Of a stretch of 64,000 bases of DNA, positions 12,601-24,200 are shown piece after piece (the stretch's first letter is position 1; each line of letters begins with the position of its first letter). The notes beneath the pieces are model-generated. The model ran no database searches, was not told the origin of the DNA, and saw nothing but the letters and a program-made list of their open reading frames with translations. The stretch is from the NCBI GenBank assembly GCA_004431415.1, contig QPMI01000241.1, positions 62,001 through 126,000 of the forward strand, in the 5' to 3' direction. The stretch is from Cyanophora paradoxa. Taxonomy: Eukaryota; Glaucocystophyceae; Cyanophorales; Cyanophoraceae. The position numbers and the translations under genes are program-made.

Positions 12601-12874
12601 CATGATCAGGTTGACATGGAGCCACACCTGCATGAGGAAGCTGCACTCGCTGGCATCGCACACGGGGGGCGTAGCGCATTTCTCAATCCCTGCTGGATCA
12701 GGCAAGTCGCGCGCTAGCCGACTCTCAAGGCCCTCGAGCTCTGCAGATCTAGATGTACCTCCTGTTTGGACCCATCTCTAAACGTTTACATGGTTTTGCA
12801 GGAGAAGAGAAATTTTTCGAAGCAATCGAAGGTGTAAATTGCAATTGCAAGGAGCTACAAGGAGAGGAGGATGA

Positions 12875-15800
12875 TCATGAGCTTGCAATGCCAAGCTCGG
12901 CTAAGGTTTGCTTCTCGAGCTTCTCCAGGCGCAGGTACTCGTCATTGATCTTCTTGCGGGTGTCTGGGTGACTCATGAAGTGAGACGCTTGTAGGGGCTG
13001 GCGGAGTCGAATGCCGGCAAGTGTCTTGCAACGGCTGATTGCGACGTAGACCTGGCCGTACGCGAAGGGCCGGTCGGCATCAATGTACACTGCATCACAT
13101 GTCGAGCCCTGGCTCTTGTGGATTGTGATGGCGAAGGCAAGTTCAAGAGGGAACTGGGAGCGGAACATCTGTACTCCCTGATAGCTGAGCTTGCTTGTAC
13201 AGGGAATCAAGGGCACAACAGCGTAGTCGGCCTCAGGAGGAACAGGGATGAAGGAGGCTCCGCGGTACTGGGCCTTCGGGATCCGGACAAGGAGAATAGG
13301 CGGCTGGTACGAGCAGCGCTGTTTGACCATATCTGCTGCTGAGTGCGGAAGGGGCTCAGACCCGGGTGCGAGGAGGATGTCGTGAACTTCGACGATCGTG
13401 CCATTGGTAAGGCCCAGCGCTACATCCACATTTCGAGTGATCATCACCCTTGCCCCTCGCGCCAGGGTCACGCTGGCTGGGAGGCCGTTGCGCTTCCACT
13501 TCGCATCCTTGCCGAGGACCGATGTGAAAAGTCGTGCAGCACGTTCACTTCCAAGTGGAGGTGCAAGAACTTGTCTCTTCTTGCGGCCACGACGCTGTGG
13601 CTTTGCTGCGTATTCATCTAATGTTGCATGCAATCATCAGTGAAGGAAAGAGTCTTCGGAGTTGGGGCAGGCACTGTACCATCATCGCTGTCATCAGCTG
13701 CACGAGCCTCTGCCTCAGCATCAGCTGAATCGGCGAACAGGTCCTCGTTTGTCTCTCCCTCTTCATTGAGCTCGGGATCCGCTTGCTGATTTCCGTCACC
13801 ATGGGCCCGGGTTGCTGGTGCGAAGGACTCAGAGCTGAAGGCGTGGTGTGCGTAGATGGTCATGGGTGCATGAGCACGTCCATGTGAGCGCAGCTCTCTC
13901 ATGGAGCACGCATTCAACTCGTCCTTGATAGCATGCGTTGTGGCAAGCAAAAGCGAGCCATTGGGGGGAGGCTGGCCAGGCATGTACTGCTTGTTCAGCT
14001 CAGCCAGATCGGAGAGCAGAGTTGATGTCTCCCCTACCCTCCTTCTGGTAAGGATCCCTCCAAGACGAGCACATCCATCCTGCCTGAATAGTTTCCGCAG
14101 GATGATTGCTCTCGGGATTCTCTTCCAAAGCCGGAGACCAGCCTGCAAAGACAAAAAGCATGAGCACAATTCAAGGTTCCCGCCATGCTAAAAGTACGCA
14201 CATTCGACTCTGGGACACCAATCTCGTTAGCGGCATAGCGTTTAATAACACCCTCGTACAGGGCGCGGTCAAGAACGGGAGGCAGCTGGTGAAAATCTCC
14301 AAACATGATCACATGGAGGCCTCCGAAGGGTCGATTGCCGTCGAGGATGCTACGGAGCCGCTCATCAATACGAGCAAGCAGCTTTGCTCCAAGCATGCTG
14401 TACTCATCGATGATGAGAAGCTGCACGTCTTTGAGCTCCCTCAACAGAGCCGTCCGGACGTTGTCGGTCATGATGGTGGACCTGCGAATGCCGAGGTGTA
14501 GGAACTTGTGGATGGTCATTCCGCCCACAAGGGTGGCCGCCTTGCCAGTTGTTGCACACACGACTACTGGCCCGTGTGTTGTTGTGCGTTCGAAAGGACA
14601 TACCATTCGAGCGCCCCGAACAACAGCACGAATGACCTTGCTTTTTCCAGTGCCCGCAGCCCCTCCGACAATGAGCTCCAGCTGCTCTGTGCGCCCATCT
14701 GAATCGATTCCACGTCGCTTCGTAAGGAAGTCCATGGCCAAGTCGTAGATAACCCGTTGACCGCTGGGGTCCAGATCTGCACCTGGGTCATCGGCTGTAC
14801 CACGAGGATCGCAAGGCCTGTGATAAGGAAGAAGACCAGATCAGGCCCAATTTTGCATCCAGATCTGCAGTAAGGAATGAAGGAACGTACTGGCTTTGAT
14901 TGCTGAGGTTATGCTTGTCTGCATCAGCCTCAAGCTCAGCACGGAAAGCAGCTCTGACTGCTTGTCCTTGCTGGATCAGAAAGGTTTGTGCTTCATGGTA
15001 CATCCTTGTTGAGGCATGACGTAATTCTGGGGGACCATCCTCAGCATCATCTCCTGCAGCATCGCTGCCGGCATCGTTGTTGTCAAGCAGGGCGTCCTCG
15101 AACGTGTACTCATCTTCATCATCGCCGTCATTTTCTCCCTGAGATGAGGCATGTGCTCCTTGGACGCCTTTACTTGCATTAGCTTCACGTTGCTTCAGAT
15201 GTTCCTCACGCATGCGTCGCAGACGAATCTCCTTCTGAATGAGCTCCCGCATGTCGGCATCGATGTCATTGTAGCAGTCGCGCAGGTGCTGTACTGCTGT
15301 CTTGCCCTCAGGAACAATGTCAGACAAGCGGCGCCATGGTTTGTACAGGAAGAGGATGTTGTAGGCCGAGTCTTCATCATCGATGTTGACCGGGACATGA
15401 GGATGAACAAGAACCACGGCATCCTTCTCCCTACGCATGATGGTGCGATTTGCAAGATTTCTGGCCCTCGCCGTCCTGTGCTGGCTGTGAGGAATATTGC
15501 AGGTTTCTCACGTGTATTTCAAGTCTTGTGCACCTGCCTCTGTTGACGTCATCTTCTCGGGAACGCTTCCATCGGGATGCGTACTTGTAGCAACATAGGT
15601 CTTCCCATTGCTTCGGCTCTGCGTCATTTTAGAGGAGGACTAGTGCCCCATTTTGAGTGAAGCTCAAGGTTCTAACCTTCGTCTTGCAAGGGGACTGCAC
15701 CACCAGGCCGCTGGGAGTACTCCTTTGCAATGGCTGGGAGGAGGTCCTCGTCCTCATCATCTGGAAGCATGGAGTCGTTGCCCTCAGAAGCAAACGTTGC

Positions 15801-18800
15801 AGCTGGAGCAGGTGCCCCTGATTGCGACGCAATGACGACGTGCCCCTCACCAGCCCGACGAACGCTGACGTGCACACATGGGCGTGGCTTTTCAGATAGG
15901 TCCTTGCGAAGCAAAAGCAGAGCAGCCATTTGGCTGTGCACAACGCGAACGCCAACGAGGGAGTTGCCAACGGCCTGAATGAGACGTCGGCGAGGAGCGT
16001 TGCGCTCAACATGCGCTGCAAGCTGCTCCCGGATGTGGGCAAGGAGGTCCTTGAAATCCGGCTCGCACTTGGTGCTGTAGTTGGCCACATACTGAGCAAC
16101 ACCATAGGCGTTGACTACGACCTTCAAGTTCATGTTTGCCCTCCAGATGATGAGAAGGACAGGAGAGTACTCTACGACGTGAACATTATCACGTTTGAGG
16201 TGAATTTCAAGCTTCAATTCCGCTTTGTCCTCCTCTTCTTTGAACTCGATCCAAGTTGCTTCAACCTCGCCTTCTTTAGGGAAGTTGAAGCGACAAGTGC
16301 TGCCTGTGAAAGAAGACAGATCTTAGAAAGAAAGGCCTAGGGAGGTCACTTTCAAGGAAAGAGCAAGGCGCACCCTTTTTAAAGCAGGTGCCTCCTGGCT
16401 TGCATTTGTGGATCTGGCATTCACCAACAAGCTCATGCAGGAATCTGAGCAATGCTGGATTCGAAAAGGATGTGGCTGGAGGATCTTGGGCGCAGGCTTG
16501 TGGGGTGCATGGATGGGGTGCTGGTCCCGCATCTGCCTCGGCGTGGTCTCCTTCTGAAGATGGATCTCCAGGCTCTGGTGCTGCTGTCTCCGGCTCCCAT
16601 ACCCTCCATGCTGACACATACATGTCCAGCACCTCTGCAAGTACTTTTCGACCTTCTTCATCCGCAATGAAGTCGCTGGGGTCCTTCCACTCTCCAAGAG
16701 ATGCAAAGAACAGCATGCACCACAGAAGGGCATGTACGTGCAGGCTGCCGCGTGCCTGTATAGAAACAAACTCAGCAGTTGTTTGAAAGCCTTTCTGACT
16801 CAATAGCCTCACCTGACACTCATACCGCCAGAAGAAGTCCGTTAAACGTCCCAACGGGTGTGCAATGTGGTCTTTGATCACCTCTTCAAAGAAGGTCTGC
16901 CACCTGCATATATAGCAAGAATGTCGGAATTTGTCAAGCATATGAGCTGAATCGTCATACCTACGTGTGAAGAGCTCAACACAAAGTACAGGGTTGGCAG
17001 CAACAAGGCGAGCCCGCTGAGCTCTGGAGAGAGCACGAGCTTCCTCTATTGTGGCAACGAGGCCGGCAGCAACAGCGAGCTCAGGCCAGATGGTGTCCGC
17101 CGCAGAGAGAGTGAGAAACCAGGTGGGAACTTTCACCTGTGCATGTGTTTCACTACCAATTTCTGTGGTCATCATATGCTGCCTCATGCACACCTCAGAG
17201 AGTGCCGGAGAGTTGATCATTGCCATGATTTCTGCTCTGCGACTCTTCCAGTATGCAAAGGTATCACGAAGGCTGACGAACACAGCGTCACCAATGACTG
17301 TAAGCATATTTGAAATCAATCAGTGCACCTGTCAAACCAAGGCATCAGTCGTTGCATAAGCTCCTTGGTTCTTTCCTTTGTGACTCCATTCACAACATCC
17401 ATTATGTCTGCCATTGATGGAAGCTTGCCATTGTTAATGCTTTTGTCCAGGCGATAAGCAACTTTGCTGGCCTTCTGCCTCTGCAAATCGGGTGGGATTT
17501 CAGAGGTGAGTCATTGTAGTACTGCATGAAGAAATTAAACCTGAGTCAAGTTGATGCAGTAGAAAAGGAAGGTGTGATCACGGGCAAAGCGTTGATCGTA
17601 GAATCGAAGGCAATGCTCAATGTACTCATCGAACTCGAGAAGATCTGGGTTGTCGCTATACGCTCCCCGTCCATTCGGAAACAGGTGCGGACAGATGAGC
17701 GCAAATAGATTCCGATTCTCGTACTCATTGACAGGGCTGTCCAGCCTCGGAATCTCCACTGTTGGACGTTGGGCCGACCTGCTGTATCGTCATTTTCAGA
17801 TTGAATTCATCGATCAGATTGGGATGATGGACACCTTGTCTTCTTCTGAGTTTCTGAAAGAATGCGCTGGACACTCTCGTCAGGGTCTTCATCAGTAGTA
17901 GAAAACAGCACGCAAGACTGATGCTGGCTCAGTGAAGCAAGAGCCTCGTCGCCCATTTCCTCATCAGGACCATCCTCGTCGAGGAGTAGCTCAGCAAGCT
18001 GCTCAGCTGGTACGTCCCCTGCTGGCGTTGGAACAGTGCTCTCTGCAACTGGTATATCAATTCGCCCTGAATCATAAGCACGAAGGTTCTCTTCGCTGAT
18101 TTCAACTCCTTCATACAGGGCATTGTTCTTCAACTGCATGTGCAGTGTGAGAACCTTAGTCAGGCTCTTATCCATTAGAATGCGAACCGTTACCAACCAA
18201 CGCAGAGCCGAGCGAAGTTTCTCTGGCCGAACTGTGAGTTTGGGAGGCCGGGAGTCGCCCTCCGTTCGAATGTACACCATGTCAGCCTCATCGGGAAGGC
18301 GTGGCAGCCTGCTTATGACGGTGCCAAGCGGGTTCCAGTAGGAGATGCAGTTGCCTCTGGAATACCGCTGACCAGAAGGATGGTGAGTGAAAACTTTGAC
18401 AAGAGCACAGGCCCGAGAGATGAGCCTGATCTCCTGCTCGTTCAGATTGCTGAGTGCGTCAGGGATCCTCCCGAAGTCGAAAGCTGCTATGGATGTCTGA
18501 GGTGCACATTTCTTTGCCACAAGGATACCGGTGCACTTATTGCAAATCCGGAAATGTGGAACGTCGCATCCACATGCAGAGGTGCACAGTTCGCAACACT
18601 TGCTTCGATGCGTCCCATGATGGCTGTCTTCCTTCAGCACAGCGAGCACCTTGCCGTCTTTTTCACGAATGTATGCTGGAGGCATAAGAAGGGATCCAGG
18701 CTTGTCAATATCCTCCCTGCGAATGAAGATTTCTTAATGTGCTGCGACTCATGAGTACCATTGGTGGCTAACAATTTGAAATACAGGTACTGAAGAGCAG

Positions 18801-20405
18801 GATGGTCGACTGGGAAGAAAGGATGGTCCGAGAACTGAGATGAAGGGTTGAGCTCTCCGCAACAGGCACATATGTTGAAGGTGCTCTCCTTCCCCCACCG
18901 CTTCATAAATTTAGATATAAGTCGGGCCACTGAATCTGCAGGAGGGAGCTCTGTACGGCAGAGTTAGTGATCCTCTGGTATGCAACCACAACAAGGACTC
19001 ACTGGAGCTGCTGTGCGAGCGCAATTGATGAGAACGCAGGCTGGCTGCTGATGCATACGAATTGCCACAGTCGGCACAGAGATGCAATCTCTCAGACCCA
19101 CGGTGTTCTGATGGTTCAGAATCGATCTCCTCTCTGTCCACGTATGCATGGCATTTGCCTCGCCGCCGATGGCGCTGGAAAGCAGCTGGATCCATTTTCT
19201 TGTGACACGTTTCACAAGTTTGCATAGAGCCTTCTCCAACTCCATGTTCATTCTGTAGTCAGCATTAGATGGGTACTGAAGTGTAAATTAAAGGAAGACT
19301 GAACATCAACTACCACTGACCATTGTGGATGTCCAGTACCTTCCTGCTCCCTTGAACTCCAGTGTCCGTCGGAGTCGGCGAGGTCGGTGGTCATGATCAG
19401 ACTCAACGTCATGATCGTTTCGGGCCGCAGCGCTAGCAGCAGCTGCAGCCAAGGAGGAGCTGGCATCGTCCTCCAAAGCATTGCCCTGATCTTGGGCTTG
19501 CGCCCCGTGTATAGAATCAGAATCAATGTCCATTGGCATTGCAGCATCATTTGCGTGTGTGCTGTCATGCGTATGCATGTGGTTTGCATGTTCACATTCA
19601 TGAGCACATTCAAGAGCATTGACAGCAGTCGGAAGAGCAGGGCTCCGATGCACAAGATAGTGCCACCGTCCTCTGTTTCGCTCTTGAATGCACACACGGT
19701 TTGCTGCAATGATATAGATGTCAGGAAAAAGATAAAAGAAAGGAAAAAAGAGACGCACATATGCTGGAAAAAGTTTGAGGGTGTGGAAGGGATGGTGAGA
19801 TCGAATCGCGGCCATATCCGCCTGCAGCAAGCAAAACAATAGGAGAATAGGAGCAGCGTGAGCTCGAGGCCCCACCGGAGAAGAGGCGCGCGAAGAGGCG
19901 CGCGAACTCACCGTGAGGCTGAGAAGAAGATGCGCATGAGGAGCTGTTCGACGACAGGCCGCGATCTGCAACCGGGCGCCCAATCAGAGAGGTGGCCGCG
20001 CGTGGCGCACGAGCTCTTGGCGCGATAGCTAGTTGTGCGGCCTGCGCGCGAGCTCGCCTTCTGGTTGAGAAGAAGAAGTAGTGCTCGGAGCGACAGCAAA
20101 CGACAGGCCGCGATCTGAAACCGGGCACCCACTTAGACAGGTGGCCGCGCGCGGCGCACGAGCTCTTGGAGCTAGTTGTGCGGCCGGCACGCGAGCTCGC
20201 CTTCTGGTTGAGAAGAAGAAGTAGTGCTCGAAGCGACAGCAGACGACAGGCCTCGATCTGCAACCGGGCGCCCAGTCAGAGAGGTGGCGGCGCGGAGCAG
20301 GCTAGCTAGGGGGCCGCTGGATCGTGAGCTCTGCGGCCGCCGGCTCGCGGGCTCACCTTGCGGCTGAGAAGAAGAAGATGCGCAAGACGAGCTGTTCGAC
20401 GACAT
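12875..20405 (-). CDS. Helitron Rep-helicase transposase, complete, 20 exons, 2081 aa
   Basis: Rolling-circle transposase. Exons: 20405-20357, 20257-20201, 20114-20058, 19965-19912, 19821-19759, 19703-19321, 19252-19003, 18935-18791, 18716-17835, 17781-17541, 17480-17329, 17272-16961, 16903-16813, 16755-16374, 16303-15677, 15618-15534, 15484-14891, 14817-14202, 14142-13680, 13617-12875. Every phase closes, giving 6246 nt. Domains in order: Ser-rich N-terminus of duplicated exons; C2H2-type finger (TCETCHKK, LCADCGNSY); Cys-rich region and DUF6570-like segment (about 353-647); Helitron N-terminal domain (NEYENRNLFALICPHLFP); Rep HUH motif ARGSLHVHALLW (His near 918 and 920); two-tyrosine motif QYVANYSTK (about 1110/1114); PIF1-like helicase with Walker A GAAGTGKS (1527-1534), Walker B IIDEYSM, GDFHQLPP, TIHKSQGST and YVAISRCK. 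It acts in nicking and unwinding DNA in the nucleus. Nothing key is missing. Confidence 0.92.
19912..20405 (-). repeat. Four tandem exon-intron units at the 5' end of the Rep-helicase
   Basis: A unit of about 145-155 bp, holding one short exon and one intron, is repeated. Exons 20405-20357, 20257-20201, 20114-20058 and 19965-19912 encode SSNSSSC..., DRGLSSAVAS..., DRGLSFAVAP... and DRGLSSNSSS.... Introns between them share gggcgcccggttgcag-type 3' ends. Two donors are GC (CCAGAAG then gcgagc) and two are GT. All exons are phase 1, so copy number can change without breaking the frame. Confidence 0.85.
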
Positions 20406-20427
20406 GGCGAGATCTGCACCCGAGAGG

Positions 20428-20822
20428 TCATGCGCCGTCGGCGTCTATGCACACCCATCTCGGGATTGCCGGGCGGCATGGGAGTTCACCTTTCATCTCG
20501 CAAGAGAGTGTCATGTTTGAAGAAAACGCAATCGACGAGCTCGGATCTGCGGGCGGCGGACGCGGGGCAGTCAGAACCATCCGATGATCGGCGCACACTC
20601 GGCCAAGCGGCGCGCACCGGAACGCGGCGTCGCGGGCGCCTTCTTCCTGCACTGGCGAACGTGCTTATACAGGTTGTCCTGCCGAGTGAAGTGCTTCCCG
20701 CAGCGAGTGCATTTGCCGCCCGGATGGCAGCCGCGCGGGTCGGAGCAAGGCTGCAAGCTCGAGCAAAGCTCAACTTCGCTTGCGACTACGTCTGTCGGCC
20801 GCGGACCCGGGCGAAGGGCCAT
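20428..20822 (-). CDS. Small C2HC zinc-finger protein
   Basis: ATG at 20822. Exon 1 ends at a GTGCGC donor after ...KKAPATPRS and joins two short exons (DPSSSIAFSSNM..., then DADGA) in phase, giving roughly 100 residues with a stop at 20428-20430. The finger is CTRCGKHFTRQDNLYKHVRQC, spaced C-x2-C-x12-H-x3-C, plus upstream cysteines (ELCSSLQPC). It could bind nucleic acid. It lies 23 bp beyond the Rep-helicase start, on the same strand. It may be a host gene, a cargo gene, or extra 5' exons of the Rep-helicase. Confidence 0.45.
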
Positions 20823-21267
20823 GACGACGCAGAAGAACGAAGTACGGGTACGGCAACACGATCTCCTCCAACTCTCAGGAGCGCTTTTTCTCGGCGCCCG
20901 GTACAACAGGTACTTGAGGCGGCCTAGCGCGCCGCACGCCGCTTCTCGAGCCCGGGCATGTATGACAAAGTTTGTAGAGCGCGTCGAGAGCAATCAGGAG
21001 CACGTGGTCCGGCGTGTATAGCGATAGCAGGTGAGGCGCGACTTCGACATGTTTGCGCAGCCCCGCCCCTGCATTTTTTTCGGCCGCTCGCAGCGGCTAC
21101 GATGCGATCACACCTATACGAGAGCGCATGCAAAGAATCGCATCTTACAAAAATTGCTAACACAGAAAGTACGCCGCACCAACTCACCAGGGGAGCAAGG
21201 GAGGGGGTACCCCCCCTTGCAACTTAGCCATTCCTGTTATGACCATGTGTACGAGCTGCGCGCGGGA
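20823..21267. other. Intergenic region upstream of the zinc-finger gene
   Basis: I see no supported coding exon on either strand. It separates the low-GC mobile block from the GC-rich WD40-RING gene, whose stop is at 21268. Confidence 0.4.
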
Positions 21268-24200
21268 CTACGGGGCGGGGACTCGGAGGTAGGTCGTGAT
21301 CCAGGTGGCGAAGGGCTGGCGGCACTCGGGGCACTTGCGTGCATTTGCTTGAACTGGAAGCGACTCAACGCACTGCCTGCACCACGTGTGGCCGCAGTGG
21401 AGCGTGACGTTGACGGGCCTCTCCTGGCACACGGCGCACATCAGCGACTCGTGCACGGCTGCCCGGGCGCGCCGCTCCGCCTCCAGCTCCGCCGACGCCG
21501 CGTCCCGCTCCCGCTTGGCGGCCTGGACGCGCAGGTTCGCGGTGCGGCGCATGACGTCCGGCAGGCGGTCGCTGAGGTGGTCGAGCTGCTCCACGCTGAG
21601 GCCGTCGAGGTGCGCGTCGTCGAGCCGCAGCGCTGCCGCGAGCTGCCGCTGCACCGCCGCCAGCGCCGCCTCGAGATCGCCGGCGCGGCGCTCGGCGGTG
21701 GCGGCGCGGGCCTCGGCCTCGGCCCGGGCCTCCTCGGTGCGCTCCGCGCGGGCGCGCAGCTCGAGCACCTCCGCGTCGTCCTCGCTCGTCCCCGCCCCGC
21801 CCTCTCCGTCCCCCGGCGCCGCCGCCTGGGACCGCGGCTGTGGCTGCGGCTGCTGCGCCCCTCCGGACCCGGGGCGTCGTCTGCTTCGTCCCGCCGGCCT
21901 CGGCCTCCGAAGCCCGCTGGCCACGCAAGGCCTAGGAGGAGCTCTAGTGAGCGGGGAGGAACGGGGGGGGGGGGGGAGGAGGGGGTAGGGGGGAGGTGGG
22001 GGGTGGAGCGCAGGGGGAGGGCGCACCGCGAGGCGCGCGAGGAATGCCGGCGGAGGGCGCTGTAGAGGCAGCGGCCCCGTCGACCACACGATGGACGTCT
22101 TGTCCTCCGAGCAGGCCACAATACGGCTACTATCCTATCGCCCATCATGATCAGCGCCAGAACACGACATGGCTTAGGACTGGAAAGAGCGGATCGAGAC
22201 TTGCCTCGGAGAACGCGACGGCCCAAACGCGTCCGCTGTGCCCGTTGAGCTCGCGCACGTGCAGCCCGGATGGCTCGTACAGAATGACAGTCCCGTCATC
22301 CGTCGCGGCAGCGAGCAGTGTCCCGTCCTGCAAACACGAAGTCACTCGAGCGCGAGCGCCCGGAGGAGTGCCGGCAGAGATCTAGAGTCGAGCGGGGCGG
22401 GACCTTGGAGATGGCCAGGGCGTTGATTCCGGATCCATCCCGGAGATTCCCGCGGGGGAGTGTGCGCAGAAGCTCTCCGCTTGCCGCGGCCCAGACGTGG
22501 ATGGCCCCGTCGTCGCCAGCAGAGAGCAGGGTGCTTCCGGCCTGCCCAGGCATTCCTAGGTCAGAACGAAATGCATGCGCATATGGCAAGCTTAAGGACG
22601 CCGACAGGAACCTATGATCATGAGCCGAACTGGCACAAGTACGCACCCCGCCGCGGGTGACCTGATCCGGGCACCATACAAGACCCCGCACAGCGCCAGA
22701 GTGGCCAGTGAGGCAGAAAAGCTCTCGCCCGCTCGCGAGCCCGCTCTCGCGATCGATGCTCCACACCCGCACCGTCATGTCGTCCGACCCCGAGGCAGCC
22801 AGCTTTCCGTTCTGCAGGACAAAGGTGCTGCGATCAGCATCGATCTCTGCAAATACGGGCGCACACCGCACCCGCGAAATCGCCACGGCGTTGACGCGCG
22901 ACGAGTGGCCTCTCAGGACCTGGACGTGCTCTGACCGCTCGTCGAAGACCTCGGTCGCCACGGTGCTCCAGATCCAGCGGTCCAGCGAGCGCCAGACGAC
23001 CACGCTGCCGGTCTCGTCGCCAGCAACAACCGTCTCTCCGTCCTGCGCATGCCAAGGAAGGGAAATCGATCAGCAATTCCTCTCGAATCTCACGGAGCAC
23101 AATTTTTCAGGAGCGGACCTGCGACACGTCGACGGCCCAAACGACGCCGTCGCACTTCAGTGCAGCCAGCTGCTCCCGCGTCGTCAGGACGGTGTGCCAG
23201 ACGCGCACGTGCCGGTCGGAGCCGCCCGAAACGACCCTGTGTCCCTCGGGGAAGTATCGGACAGCGTTGACGGCGTCCCCGTCGTGGGCCCCGAGCAGGG
23301 GAAGGCTCTGCGTGTGGAACTCGGAGATCTTGCGGTGGTAGAGGGTCTCCGCGACGTCCTGGACGTTGATGGACCCCCCGCAGTCCTGCCCCTCGACGAG
23401 GAACTGCCCGTTCTGCGTGCACGCAAACACAATTCGAATCAAATCAAATTCGATGAAGCAAGGGAACACAATTAAAAAATTCGCAGTGTCGCACCGGCGA
23501 GATATCGATGCTCAAGATCGAGTGCGCCTCGTCGCGGTCAGCGCCCCTGCGCACCGCTGACGGGATCGAGCAGTGGTTGACGCGGCCCCTCGTCCAGCGC
23601 GCCACCGCCGGCACGGCGCGCCGCACGAAGGCGCCCTCGGCTCTCTCCTCGCAGTTCCAGATGAGGATCTGCCGCAAGCTCGAGACGGCAATGACGCGGC
23701 TCCCGTCCTGAGCACTCAAAAGGTCAGAAATCATTGCACGAGGTCCCGAATAAAGATAAATTTAAACCAGAAATCGCGATTTTGGCCGGAATAAAGCATT
23801 TGATCATTACACTCTTAGATTCATGCGCACCGCCGAGAAGCGAATTGAATGGTCGTTCGCGAACGCATGCTCCTTGTATCGAGAGGAGTAGATCTTCTTG
23901 CCGGATTGCGCGTCCCAGAGGCAGAGCTTGTTCTCGTTCCCGGTCGAGGCTATGAGGGTTGCGTCCTGCCACGTCGTTGTTGATCGCGACCGCCGAGGCC
24001 AGCTGCAGTGCTCGAGGCGAGCACAGATACGGGCGCGCACCGGAGAATGCGCAAGCGCGAAGACGGAAAGCGTGTGCGCTTCGATGACGCGCCGCTGAGC
24101 GCCAGTCGCCGCGTTCCACACTCGCACAGACGTGTCTCTCCCGCCCGAGAACAGGAGCGACCCGTCCTTCGACGCGACAGAATAAAGCAGCGAGAAATCA

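Larger units (their letters stand above)
11581..12874. other. Repeat-rich spacer between RPA-like gene and Rep-helicase
   Basis: No coding exon is supported. It contains two kinds of repeat, entered separately: GATCTG(GGAAT) words at 11749-11920 and a degenerate tandem array at about 12155-12600. The rest is presumed 3' sequence of the Rep-helicase and promoter of the RPA-like gene. Confidence 0.5.
7518..20405 (-). mobile_element. Putative Helitron with three same-strand genes (ends not defined)
   Basis: The core is the intact Rep-helicase at 12875-20405. The RPA-like gene and orf3 follow on the same strand with similar base composition and intron style, clearly lower in GC than the host genes on both sides. 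I did not find a convincing 5' TC or 3' CTRR end with hairpin, nor an A/T insertion point, so these limits only bracket the three genes. The zinc-finger gene at 20428-20822 could also belong. Only the Rep-helicase is secure; membership of the other genes is inference. Confidence 0.55.

Noticed and set aside
13614-13640. Apparent frameshift and stop in the helicase domain (…DDCMQH stop)
   Set aside because: A 62-nt intron (13618-13679) removes the stop and joins DSDD to DEYAAK in phase.
17273-17328. Apparent frame break before the Rep domain
   Set aside because: A 56-nt GTGCAC...GTCAG intron joins WFD to SLRDTF in phase.
18730-18760. A 26-nt intron or frameshift in the Rep-helicase
   Set aside because: A longer GTACCT...CGCAG intron (18717-18790) closes the phase exactly and has the normal size, so no shift or micro-intron is needed.
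21365-22226. Long Arg/Pro/Ala open frames opposite the RING region
   Set aside because: Antisense or off-frame readings of GC-rich DNA; the RING and coiled-coil reading explains the region.
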